Below, piece by piece: positions 37,701 to 45,115 of a DNA stretch of 64,000 bases; position 1 is the first letter of the stretch, and each line of letters opens with the position of its first letter. This stretch comes from Bog-159 sp035541265. Its GTDB lineage: Bacteria; Acidobacteriota; Terriglobia; Bryobacterales; Bryobacteraceae. The notes beneath the pieces were generated by a model. It had not been told where the DNA came from, ran no database searches, and worked only from the letters and a program-made list of their open reading frames with translations. A program made the position numbers and the translations under genes. Location: the NCBI GenBank assembly GCA_035541265.1, contig DATKNQ010000056.1:1-64000 (forward strand), in the 5' to 3' direction.

Positions 37701-38193
37701 CCACATCCTGGAACGGCACCTCGTCACCGACGTGGAGGCTGAGGGCAAGCTGGCGGTAGAAATCCGCCGGTTCGACGCGCAGGAGCGCCGAGGCGACCGG
37801 CATCACCGTAAGAGGCACGCGGCGCGTGGCGAGCCGCCATAATCCGATGGCGCGCTGCTCGAGGATCTCGGCGTGCGGCGACATGCCTTGCAGCGGGATC
37901 GCGTCAAGCGCGGGCAGAAGCTGCGGAGCCGGGTGATCGCGGCTGCCGACCAGCAGGGAGTAAAAAGTCTCGATCGCCTCGAAGAGTTCCTCGGCGCGCT
38001 TATTGCCATCTACTACAATTGCAAGAGGTCGCTCCGACATTCGCCAGAGCAGTACGGAATAGACGGCTTTGCCGGTGGTGGTCAGGCCGGAAAGCGAGAC
38101 GTTTCCGCCGGATGGCAATCGTCTGAGCAGTTCCTGGAAGGACGCATGGCGGCTCAGGCTGAAGAACAAATCACGAATGACAGGGTGGATCAA
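34711..38193 (-). CDS. mfd: transcription-repair coupling factor Mfd
   Basis: Releases RNA polymerase stalled at DNA lesions and recruits UvrA. 1160 residues, full length. N-terminal UvrB-like region, then the RNA-polymerase-interaction domain (K-P-G-D-Y-V-V-H-A-E-H-G-V-A-Q-Y). The RecG-like motor has Walker A G-D-V-G-Y-G-K-T-E-V, D-E-E-Q-R-F-G, S-A-T-P-I-P-R-T-L and Q-L-R-G-R-V-G-R-S, and the TRCF C-terminal domain follows. The start is a TTG at 38193 whose last two bases form the TGA stop of the upstream gene, so it is translationally coupled to it. Confidence 0.97.
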   Translation of the reverse strand: MIHPVIRDLFFSLSRHASFQELLRRLPSGGNVSLSGLTTTGKAVYSVLLWRMSERPLAIVVDGNKRAEELFEAIETFYSLLVGSRDHPAPQLLPALDAIPLQGMSPHAEILEQRAIGLWRLATRRVPLTVMPVASALLRVEPADFYRQLALSLHVGDEVPFQDVVAHLESVGYQRREPVEMVGEYSVRGGILDVYSPESPKPVRIDLFGDLVETIRRFDVESQRSILKVEDAVLLPLTEYPKSRSVLAELSEKLRESGVHARDLPAPGEPFAGWELLVPLVRPRSHSVFSLLDRPLILWDEPAQVRGAAERLWKRLDQTPASAAYDPASVFFHWEDLEAQAAGAPQIALEEVEVIAGLRASDSFYIPTRPALTFHGNMQVAIAEARNLAESGSRVAFFAESAGEVERVADIFNEYGVPYQLGIEQSDSTPEYLAERAYMAGSVASIYLIRGAVKHGVVFRDAGLAIFGSEDLFDMSELVARAPTGKSAQATFSADLIDLKPGDYVVHAEHGVAQYHGLREIDHGEARGDYMLLEYAGGAKLYVPLTRMDLVQRFRGAGESAPTLDRMGGATWSRTKTRVKAKMRDMADELLKLYAGRKMAEGFSFSRDSNWQREFEDAFEFTETRDQVSAIKDIKRDMEDTQPMDRLLCGDVGYGKTEVVMRAAFKAMGDGKQVAVLAPTTVLAFQHFETFKRRFQPFPIRIEMLSRFRSPKEVKAALADLAEGKVDLAVGTHRLLSADVVFKDLGLVIVDEEQRFGVKHKERLKQLKKSVDVISMSATPIPRTLHMSLLGLRDMSVIETPPKDRLSIQTAVAHYNPELIKSALELELGRGGQVYFLHNRVDSIWARAADLQQLVPNARIGVGHGQMGESELEQTMLKFMRHEYDVFVCTTIVENGLDIPLANTMIIENAERYGLAELYQLRGRVGRSNRRAYAYLLVPADTELSEIARKRLAALKEFSDLGAGFKIAALDLELRGAGNLLGGEQHGHINAVGFDTYVRLLEETVRELKGEEVPIEIHSSLNLGLDMRIPADYISDENQRLRAYRQIANAATPADRERVEKELEDRYGPVPDAVRNLLEYSALKTAAEKLGIEAIDRRHSLLNVKFHPETHIDPARLMNLVSQARGAQFTPAGVLILPLDGATAAGEVLAFLKERFAQLS

Positions 38194-38705
38194 TGGCGTG
38201 CCAGCAGTTGGTCGACTATTCCAGTAGTTGAATGGCCCGGCTCCAGGCTCAGGGCCAACACCCGGCCCCCGGCGGCCTCAACCTCTTCGCGCCCGGCAAT
38301 CCAGTGCGCCCAGTCCGCACCCTTGACCAGAATATCGGGTAGCAGGGCGGCGATCAATTCGCGGGGCGTGTCCTCCTCAAATAGGGTGACGGCGTCCACG
38401 GCCGCGAGCGCCGCGGCGACTTCGGCGCGCTCCATTTCGGGAATGAGCGGACGCGTGGGACCTTTCAACCGCTGGACGCTCGCATCGGAATTTAGCGCCA
38501 GGATCAGGACGTCGCCGAGCGAGCGCGCTTGTTCGAGCAACCGGATGTGGCCGGGATGCAGCAGGTCGTAGCAGCCGTTGGTGAAGACGACGGTCTGGCC
38601 CGCGGCCTTCCAGCGGGCACGCTGCGCGATCAGTTCCGGCCGGGTAAAGAATTTGCGCATCGCCAAATTCGAGTTTATCAAGCGAGGCGCCGCGCCCGCT
38701 TGCAT
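38190..38705 (-). CDS. rfaE2: RfaE2-type D-glycero-beta-D-manno-heptose 1-phosphate adenylyltransferase
   Basis: A cytidylyltransferase-fold enzyme of the ADP-heptose pathway for lipopolysaccharide core. Motifs are V-V-F-T-N-G-C-Y-D-L-L-H-P-G-H-I (nucleotide-binding H-x-G-H), L-N-S-D-A-S-V-Q-R-L-K-G-P-x-R-P and V-K-G-A-D-W. It is the stand-alone adenylyltransferase half of HldE. I chose ATG 38705 because GGAGG lies five bases upstream; a second ATG at 38660 (M-R-K-F-F) fits the usual family N-terminus. It is divergent from the selenoprotein gene by 25 bases and coupled to mfd. Confidence 0.9.
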   Translation of the reverse strand: MQAGAAPRLINSNLAMRKFFTRPELIAQRARWKAAGQTVVFTNGCYDLLHPGHIRLLEQARSLGDVLILALNSDASVQRLKGPTRPLIPEMERAEVAAALAAVDAVTLFEEDTPRELIAALLPDILVKGADWAHWIAGREEVEAAGGRVLALSLEPGHSTTGIVDQLLARH

Positions 38706-38730
38706 CGAGTCCTCCGGGCGGCTAGCATAG

Positions 38731-39477
38731 ATGGAATTGCGCATTGCCATCGTGGGCGATTTCAACCCGGGATATCCGACGCACCATGCGATTAATGCCT
38801 CGTTGCGGCATGCGGCGGCGGGGCTAGACTTGCCGCTCGCGTCGAAATGGGTCGCTACGAGTTGCGCAGAAAATGACGCGGACCGGATTTTCCGCGGCTA
38901 CGATGGCTTGTTCATTGCCTCGGGCAGTCCCTACCGGAGCATGCATGGCGCGTTTGCGGCCATTCAGTTCGCGCGCGTGCATCGCTGGCCGCTGATCGGG
39001 ACTTGAGGCGGGTTCCAACATACTCTGTTAGAGTATGCCCGCAACGTGATGGGACTCGCGGACGCCGATTCGGCCGAGCACGGCGTGCCTTCGTCGCACC
39101 TGCTGATCACGGCGGTGGCGTGCCCTATGCCGGACCGGTCGCCGGGCACGCCAAGCCTGCACGCCGCCGGCGTGATCCGTTTGCGGCCCGGAACGCGCGT
39201 GCGCGAGATCTACGGCCGCGACGAAATCGCCGAGCGCTACTTCTGCAATTTCGAGGTGAACCCGGCGTATCGCGACGCGCTCGAAGCGGCCGGGCTGACG
39301 CTCTCGGGTTTCTCGGAGAATGGCGACGTGCGCGTGGCTGAACTGCCCGCGCATCCGTTTTTCATCGCGACGTTGTTCCAGCCGCAGTTGTCGTCGGAGG
39401 AAGGCAGGCCGCATCCGCTGATCAGCGCGTTTGTGCGGGCGTGCGCGGATCAGGGCGTGAGCCGGCGCAATACCTGA
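38731..39477 (+). CDS. CTP-synthase C-terminal-region-related selenoprotein (Sec at codon 92)
   Basis: One 248-residue frame read through UGA at 39004-39006. The protein is a class I glutamine-amidotransferase fold related to the C-terminal domain of CTP synthase: I-A-I-V-G-D-F-N-P near the start, then W-P-L-I-G-T-[Sec]-G-G-F-Q-H with A-R-N-V-M-G-L, where CTP synthase has its catalytic Cys. The C-terminus A-H-P-F-F-I-A-T-L-F-Q-P-Q aligns with the H-P-F-F...F-H-P-E block, but the catalytic His and Glu are both Gln. A SECIS-like hairpin follows the UGA at 39008-39042. A family of this name with Cys/Sec variants is known. Role unknown. Confidence 0.88.
39008..39042 (+). promoter_or_regulatory. 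SECIS-like hairpin for Sec insertion
   Basis: Begins two bases after the UGA. Lower stem GCGGG/CCCGC (39008-39012 with 39038-39042), a six-base bulge on the 5' side, upper stem CATACTC/GAGTATG (39019-39025 with 39031-39037), loop UGUUA. All 12 pairs are Watson-Crick. Position and form fit bacterial SECIS elements read by SelB. Confidence 0.8.
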
Positions 39478-39640
39478 TCTTCACCAGCGCCTGCCCGCAT
39501 CCGTGATACCCATCACCCTGAAGAGCGGATTGAATCATGTCTGAACAAGCGCTAACATGTACTGGAATTAACCGTCAGTTGCAGAATGCGCCCTCCGCCT
39601 GCGCGGCTTTGCTTGCGGCGAAGAGCGCCAGGGAGGTGGC

Positions 39641-40069
39641 ATGAAGGAACTGCGTCGGAGTTTCGCGTTTTGGATCTTTGGTGGCGGCTTCATTGGTTCG
39701 CTGATCTCGTTCCTTTATCCGCTGGTGCGGTTTCTGAATCCTCCGGCGGTCGCCGAGGCCTCCGTGAACGAGGTGGCCGACGGCAAGGTAGAAGAGCTGC
39801 TCCCGAACAGCGGCAAGATCGTCAAGTTCGGGACGCAGCCGGTTTTGCTCGTACGGCTGACGCAAACCGATTGGCGCGCCTTCTCGGCGGTTTGCACGCA
39901 CTTGGGCTGCATCGTGCAGTACGATCCGGCGCGCCGGCTGATCTGGTGCGCGTGCCACAACGGCCAATACGATCTGAATGGGAAGGTCATCGCGGGACCT
40001 CCACCTGCGCCGTTGCAGCCGTATGTGGTGCATGTGCGCGGGGACGAACTGGTGATCTCCCGCACCTGA
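39641..40069 (+). CDS. Rieske [2Fe-2S] protein of a bc-type complex
   Basis: A 142-residue Rieske subunit of a quinol oxidising complex. An N-terminal membrane anchor at residues 10-33 (F-W-I-F-G-G-G-F-I-G-S-L-I-S-F-L-Y-P-L) precedes the cluster domain. Cluster ligands are C-T-H-L-G-C and C-A-C-H-N-G-Q-Y-D, followed by G-P-P-P-A-P-L. GGGAGG lies four bases before the ATG. It begins an operon with cytochrome b (16 bases later) and a nonaheme cytochrome c, so it moves electrons from cytochrome b side quinol to the cytochrome. Confidence 0.95.
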   Translation: MKELRRSFAFWIFGGGFIGSLISFLYPLVRFLNPPAVAEASVNEVADGKVEELLPNSGKIVKFGTQPVLLVRLTQTDWRAFSAVCTHLGCIVQYDPARRLIWCACHNGQYDLNGKVIAGPPPAPLQPYVVHVRGDELVISRT

Positions 40070-40085
40070 GGGGAACAATCAAGCC

Positions 40086-41192
40086 ATGCATCCCCCCGAG
40101 CCAAGTGAACGCCAGAAAACAACCGTTGTGGGGTGGTTTCAGGAACGGCTGGCGTGGGACTCCGTCCGCGAGTTCATTGCGCACAAAACGGTGCCGGTCC
40201 ATTCGGGCACCCTGTGGTACACGTTCGGCGGCATCACCCTATTCCTGTTCGTAATCCAGGTCATCACCGGCATAATGCTGCTGGTTTACTACCGCCCAAC
40301 GCCCACGGACGCTTACGAGAGCGTACAGTTCATCATGACGCGAGTGGCGTTCGGCTGGCTGATCCGGTCCATCCACAGTTGGTCGGCGAACCTGATGATC
40401 CTGGCGGCTTTCGTACATATGTTCAGTGTGGCGTTTCTGCACGCCTACCGGAAGCCCCGCGAGCTGGTGTGGTTTAGCGGCGTGGGGCTGCTGGCGCTGG
40501 TGTTGGCGTTCGGGTTCAGCGGGTACCTGCTACCCTGGAACACCATCTCCTTTTTCGCCACCAAGGTCGGCACCGATATTGCCGCATTCGTGCCCCTGAT
40601 CGGCCCCACGCTGAGCCGTTATCTGCGGGGCGGCAACACAGTCGGGGGCGCCACCCTGACACGGTTCTTCGGATTTCACGTGGCGGTTCTACCCGCCCTG
40701 ACTTCGGCGTTTCTGCTCTTCCACCTGGGCTTGATCCAGAAGTTCGGCATCAGCACGCCGCCCTGGATCGAGAAGCGCTTTCGCAGCACGGGCAGTAAGC
40801 CGCCGCAAATGCCGTTCTTCCCGGATTTCTTTCTGCATGAGCTGATGGTCTGGTATGGTGCACTAGCGCTGCTGGGAATCCTGGCAGCCTTGTTTCCCTG
40901 GGACTTGGGCCAGAAAGCCGACGCCTTCGCTTCCGCTCCGGCCGGCATTCGGCCGGAGTGGTATTTTCTGGCGCCGTTCTACACCCTCAAATTAATCCCG
41001 GGCCACGTTCTCGGCCTCGAAGGGGAACTCGTCGGGGTCATTGGCTTCGGGCTGCTGGCGGCCTGGTGGGCGGCGCTTCCGTTCTGGGGGGCGCGAACCG
41101 ACGGGACCGTGCGGCACAGACTGGTGACCAGCGCGGCGGTTGCGTTTATTGCCTATCTCTCGACGTTCTCCTTGCTGGGGTATTTGCGATGA
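40086..41192 (+). CDS. cytochrome b of a b6-type complex, fused N- and C-terminal parts
   Basis: A 368-residue membrane subunit that binds two haems b and quinol. The first His pair is H-S-W-S-A-N-L-M-I-L-A-A-F-V-H (14 positions apart). The second is G-F-H-V-A-V-L-P-A-L-T-S-A-F-L-L-F-H, 15 apart, the b6-type spacing. The C-terminal half corresponds to subunit IV and has P-E-W-Y-F-L-A-P-F-Y. About eight membrane segments. Its stop overlaps the ATG of the nonaheme cytochrome (ATGA). Confidence 0.93.
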   Translation: MHPPEPSERQKTTVVGWFQERLAWDSVREFIAHKTVPVHSGTLWYTFGGITLFLFVIQVITGIMLLVYYRPTPTDAYESVQFIMTRVAFGWLIRSIHSWSANLMILAAFVHMFSVAFLHAYRKPRELVWFSGVGLLALVLAFGFSGYLLPWNTISFFATKVGTDIAAFVPLIGPTLSRYLRGGNTVGGATLTRFFGFHVAVLPALTSAFLLFHLGLIQKFGISTPPWIEKRFRSTGSKPPQMPFFPDFFLHELMVWYGALALLGILAALFPWDLGQKADAFASAPAGIRPEWYFLAPFYTLKLIPGHVLGLEGELVGVIGFGLLAAWWAALPFWGARTDGTVRHRLVTSAAVAFIAYLSTFSLLGYLR

Positions 41193-42409
41193 AATACGCC
41201 GTTCTGCTGCTGCTGGGGGGCCTTCCATTGCCCGGGAAGGACTCGTGTTTCACTTGCCATTCTCAACTGGAGGGCAGATTCCAGGCGCCGGCCGCCGTGT
41301 TTCAAAAGAGCGTGCATTTCCAGCACGGTTTCTCTTGCTCCGCCTGCCACGGCGGCGACTCCAATTCCGACGATCCCGAGGTGGCCATGAGCAAGGCGCA
41401 CGGATTCATCGGTGTGCCTCCCCGTACGGCGATTCCGAAACTGTGCGCCACGTGCCACAGCAATCCCAATGTGATGCGGAAGTACAATCCGTCCGAGCGC
41501 GTGGACCAGTATGCCGAGTACCTGACGAGCACGCACGGCCAACGGCTTGCCAAGGGCGACACCGCGGTGGCCACCTGCGTCGATTGCCACAGCGTCCACA
41601 ACATTTCGGCCGTGCACGACCCGACGTCCCCGGTCTATCCGCTGAATTTGCCCAAGACTTGCGCGCACTGCCACGCGGACGCGGCTCACATGGCCCCCTA
41701 CCACATCCCCACGGACCAGTACGCCAACTATGTGAAGAGCGTGCATTGGCAAGAGATCTCGCAGCGTGGAGACCTCTCGGCGCCGACCTGCGCTACCTGT
41801 CACGGCAACCATGGCGCCAAGCCTCCGTCGGTCAATTCAGTGGGCTCGGTATGCGGCACGTGCCACGTTTTTGAGGATCAACTCTACCAGAAAAGCCCCC
41901 ATCAGCCAGTGTTCTCGGCCATGGACACCGGCGCTTGTGTCGTGTGCCATAGCAACCACGCCATCCTGAAAACGAGCGACCAGATGCTGGGTGGCAAGGA
42001 TGCCGTCTGCAAACAGTGCCACGATGCGGACTCCGCGGGCGGACAGGCCGCGGCGAAGATGGCTTCTCTGATGAGCGATCTGGCGAACAGGCTCGCCGCC
42101 GCGGATGCGGTTCTGGCGCAGGCGCAGAATTCGGGCGTGGAGGTGTCGGATGCCACCCTACGGCAGCGGGATGCACACCAAAGCCTGGTCAAAGCCCGCG
42201 CCGATGTCCACGCATTTGCGATCCAGGCGGTGAGCACGCAGGTGCAGGAAGGCTTGGCCATCGCGAACGAAGATTACCGTGCCGGACAGTCAGCGCTGAA
42301 GGAGCGCGATGTCCGCCGCGCCGGGCTGGCGGTTTCCCTGGCGGCTATCCTGGTCACTATTGCTGGTCTCTGGTTGATGATCGGGTGGTTCAAGCAGCAC
42401 CGGACTTAG
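41189..42409 (+). CDS. membrane-anchored nonaheme c-type cytochrome
   Basis: A 406-residue cytochrome with nine C-x2-C-H sites in order: C-F-T-C-H, C-S-A-C-H, C-A-T-C-H, C-V-D-C-H, C-A-H-C-H, C-A-T-C-H, C-G-T-C-H, C-V-V-C-H and C-K-Q-C-H. A short N-terminal signal and a C-terminal membrane segment (L-A-V-S-L-A-A-I-L-V-T-I-A-G-L-W-L-M-I) hold it in the membrane with haems outside. A helical, coiled-coil-like linker lies before the anchor. It takes the place of cytochrome c1 or f in this bc complex and probably passes electrons to a periplasmic acceptor. ATG 41189 overlaps the cytochrome b stop. Confidence 0.93.
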   Translation: MKYAVLLLLGGLPLPGKDSCFTCHSQLEGRFQAPAAVFQKSVHFQHGFSCSACHGGDSNSDDPEVAMSKAHGFIGVPPRTAIPKLCATCHSNPNVMRKYNPSERVDQYAEYLTSTHGQRLAKGDTAVATCVDCHSVHNISAVHDPTSPVYPLNLPKTCAHCHADAAHMAPYHIPTDQYANYVKSVHWQEISQRGDLSAPTCATCHGNHGAKPPSVNSVGSVCGTCHVFEDQLYQKSPHQPVFSAMDTGACVVCHSNHAILKTSDQMLGGKDAVCKQCHDADSAGGQAAAKMASLMSDLANRLAAADAVLAQAQNSGVEVSDATLRQRDAHQSLVKARADVHAFAIQAVSTQVQEGLAIANEDYRAGQSALKERDVRRAGLAVSLAAILVTIAGLWLMIGWFKQHRT

Positions 42410-44187
42410 ACCGAGGCGCTTCCGTTCGGTTCTGCCCTGCCTTTGTCACGCCTGCTCGTCTGCAAGATCCGGGGCAGGAGAATGAGCGCGCCTCCAAACA
42501 GGAACAGGGACGCAAACAGAGGCAGGGTCTGGCCGTGCAGGAGATCTTCCATCGCCAGCTTGTAGGCGGCAAGGGCCATGAACGGGTAGACCAGCCAGAC
42601 CGCTTCGAAGCGCCGCCACTTGGTTCCGCTCCAAGCCATCAGCAGGCACCAGGCCGTCAAGGCGGCGGTGCGGAAGGTCGGAAAGAAGGCCACCAACTGG
42701 GCAGGGGTACCGGGGCCGGAGCACAGCGCCGCCAGCGCACCCACGGATGCTCCCGTAACAATCCACGCGCAGTTGGCCGCCAGCAGCAGGACAACGAATT
42801 TCCTGGGCCACGGCCAACTGCCGACGCGTGGGCTTTGCCATGCCAAGCCATATCCCAGAATGGCAGCGGCCGCGGCGGTGGAGGCCGCCGGTGTGAGCGG
42901 AATCCAGGACACGCCGGTCCGCAGCAGGCGTGCGGCCGCCCAGGCAGCCAGCCCGGAGACCACTGAGTCCGCCAGCAGGTAGAGTGTCCCGTGCCATTTG
43001 AGGGTCATGCGGCCCGATTCCCGGCCGGTCCGCAAGCACACGAGCGCCAGAATGGACAGCACCAGAGCCAGCGCGATACCGGAGACCAAGAGTTGGCTGG
43101 CAGCGAAAACCAGCAGCAATCCGAAGGTGGCGTACGTATAGAAATTGCGATCATGCTTGCCGGCCCGCTCCAGGAACGCGAAAGAGATGACATAGCAGGC
43201 CGCGCCGCAAATCAGGCTGAAGACGGAGATCGCGCTCACGGCCGCGACTTTGCCGTGAGCCAGACTCAGAGCGCCACCCAGGGAGATCAGGAAGGCGATC
43301 ATCCATTGCATGGTCTCGAACGCCGTGACGCGAAATCCTTGGAACAATGTACGGACCGTGGTACTGGACAGATAGATGACGAGCAGGCTCATCTGCGCGG
43401 CAAGCGCTATCCCCCCCGGGATGGCGGCGTACCCCTCCGGCAGACCTTCCGGGCGGGAGAGCACGTAGGTGAGCAGCAGGACCGCCATATCCGCGGCACA
43501 GGCGACAAACCAGCGCAGCCCCAAGGGATGCCCCAGACAGGCAGCCAACTCCACAGCGGCGGCCGTAGCGAGCAGACCCAGGGTGAAGGGCGCCAGGTTG
43601 TAGGTGGCGATCAGCAGTGCGAGTGACGTGAGCACGCCGGCCGTCACGGTGATGGAAGCTAGCAGCGAGAGGAACTTGCGCCAGGAGAGCAGCAGGCCGA
43701 AGGCGGAATAAAGGAACAGAATCGCGGAGGCGGTCCAACAGGAGATCGCATGGAAGCGCACGGTGGCCTCCCATACGAGCGGCATGAGAATGAGAACCGA
43801 TGTGGTCGCGTGCGCGGCTGCCGTGGCGCGCTCTTCCGGCGCGGTCCGCGCCGCCAGCACCGACCAGCCTAGGGCGTAAAGCATGCCCATGGCGACCCCT
43901 ACGTCAAGTGGAAAGACCTTGAACTCGGTGAGCGCTCGCAGCAGGTAAGCACCCGCAATGCCGAGCAACGCCTTGCCGAGCATAGGCAGGACGTTCGCAG
44001 AATCACCGAGCCAGGACTCGGTCAACCTGGACCGCGCACCGGCCGCTTCCGCGGTTCCCTCGACGCGCTCCGGTGGGACCGATCCCACAAACTGTTCGAG
44101 CGAACTCACCCGTCGCTCCAATTTCTCGACCTGCCGAGCCAGGGCTGCGAAATCAGGTTGTTGTTGCGGGTCTATGGCGCCGTCCAC
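42406..44187 (-). CDS. large polytopic membrane protein, function unknown
   Basis: A 593-residue protein. A short soluble N-terminal segment with a coiled coil (L-A-R-Q-V-E-K-L-E-R-R-V-S-S-L-E-Q-F) is followed by roughly 15 hydrophobic helices. This plan resembles DUF2339-type membrane proteins. No catalytic motif stands out. Its stop overlaps the nonaheme cytochrome stop by four bases (convergent). There is no sign of an operon partner. Confidence 0.75.
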   Translation of the reverse strand: MDGAIDPQQQPDFAALARQVEKLERRVSSLEQFVGSVPPERVEGTAEAAGARSRLTESWLGDSANVLPMLGKALLGIAGAYLLRALTEFKVFPLDVGVAMGMLYALGWSVLAARTAPEERATAAAHATTSVLILMPLVWEATVRFHAISCWTASAILFLYSAFGLLLSWRKFLSLLASITVTAGVLTSLALLIATYNLAPFTLGLLATAAAVELAACLGHPLGLRWFVACAADMAVLLLTYVLSRPEGLPEGYAAIPGGIALAAQMSLLVIYLSSTTVRTLFQGFRVTAFETMQWMIAFLISLGGALSLAHGKVAAVSAISVFSLICGAACYVISFAFLERAGKHDRNFYTYATFGLLLVFAASQLLVSGIALALVLSILALVCLRTGRESGRMTLKWHGTLYLLADSVVSGLAAWAAARLLRTGVSWIPLTPAASTAAAAAILGYGLAWQSPRVGSWPWPRKFVVLLLAANCAWIVTGASVGALAALCSGPGTPAQLVAFFPTFRTAALTAWCLLMAWSGTKWRRFEAVWLVYPFMALAAYKLAMEDLLHGQTLPLFASLFLFGGALILLPRILQTSRRDKGRAEPNGSASV

Positions 44188-44487
44188 GGCATGCTTTCCC
44201 CACGCCGGCCTGCATCATACCCGGAAGCCAACGTTGCGGGGCCTCGACACTTCACATTATGCAAATTATCGCCGCACAATGCTGGACGGCGGACAGACAT
44301 CACCGTCAGTAGTTGCCTCCCCGGAAGCGTCCCGCGAGGCGCAAACCGAGAGCTAATCCCGGCAATTCAGCTCCGCCGCTGCCTGCTCGCAGGCCCGGAA
44401 CGGCCAAAGACGAATAAAAAGCCAATGCAACAAAGACACTCCTTAGTCTTCTTGGCCTTGTTCTCGCGGACTGTTTGCTGTATGGGC

Positions 44488-44516
44488 TTGACATCCATAT
44501 CATCGAGTCCTATATT
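44488..44516 (+). promoter_or_regulatory. near-consensus sigma-70 promoter
   Basis: TTGACA (44488-44493), exactly 17 bases, TATATT (44511-44516). Expected start near 44523, giving a 25-base leader with AAAGGAG before the ATG at 44548. Confidence 0.8.
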
Positions 44517-44524
44517 CCGAATAT
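44512..44524. promoter_or_regulatory. 13-base palindrome over the -10/+1 region
   Basis: ATATTC-C-GAATAT is a perfect dyad that overlaps the -10 box and expected start of the promoter, the usual place for a repressor site. Confidence 0.5.
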
Positions 44525-44547
44525 CGTTTCGAAAGGAGCCCGTGTAT

Positions 44548-44895
44548 ATGGAACCAGGGAAGGAGGTCCGCCGCGCAGCCGACCACTCGGTCAGAGCAGC
44601 CCACGACGGTGATGCTTCCCGCATCGAACACCTGCTGATGAGCATCCCCGTCCTATTGAGCATAACTATTGGCTTGGCCTTCGGTGTGACGCGCTGCATT
44701 TTGGTGGTTAAGGACAACCTCCAAGGCCCAGCCTCCAGCTTGAGCGCCGTGGCGTTCCTGATCGCCGTCTTTGCAGCCGTCGTAGTCCTGATCGTGCTTG
44801 CCAGTGCGGCAATCGGCTTTCTGATTGGTCTCGTATTGCAAGCCGGCTACGGCTCCTGGCGGAGCCACAAGATTGAGAGACCGGCCCTGTCTTAG
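44548..44895 (+). CDS. small two-segment membrane protein
   Basis: A 115-residue protein. A charged 30-residue N-terminus (M-E-P-G-K-E-V-R-R-A-A-D-H-S) leads into a first hydrophobic helix (L-L-M-S-I-P-V-L-L-S-I-T-I-G-L-A-F-G-V) and a second, longer one (A-F-L-I-A-V-F-A-A-V-V-V-L-I-V-L-A-S). It ends with a basic cytoplasmic tail. ATG 44548 is chosen because AAAGGAG and a near-consensus promoter lie directly upstream; longer in-frame starts would precede the promoter. No family recognised. Confidence 0.65.
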   Translation: MEPGKEVRRAADHSVRAAHDGDASRIEHLLMSIPVLLSITIGLAFGVTRCILVVKDNLQGPASSLSAVAFLIAVFAAVVVLIVLASAAIGFLIGLVLQAGYGSWRSHKIERPALS

Positions 44896-45115
44896 ACCAA
44901 GAGATTGATGGGCTAGTCCTCTTTAGAGGCTACCACTTTGAGGTTTACGGGCCGTGAGCGTTGCGTCTCGAAATTCTCCGTGGCCAAATGCCGCGCCAGC
45001 CGCCGTCACCAACAAATGCGTCTGGGTTCGGGCTGGTTGAGCGGACGGCTGCGGGTGACGGTCGATAAGGGTCCGCACATCTCGCGGCGCACGCGGGAGT
45101 AGCAGAGCCACAGTC

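Larger units (their letters stand above)
44188..44547. other. intergenic stretch with a strong promoter near its end
   Basis: About 360 bases between divergent genes. No supported ORF in the first 290 bases. The last part holds the promoter at 44488-44516 and a palindrome at 44512-44524. The promoter of the minus-strand membrane protein gene was not identified. Confidence 0.4.

Noticed and set aside
39046..39477. A separate gene starting at ATG 39046
   Set aside because: It is in frame with 38731-39006, carries the second half of one domain, and is separated only by a UGA with a SECIS-like hairpin.
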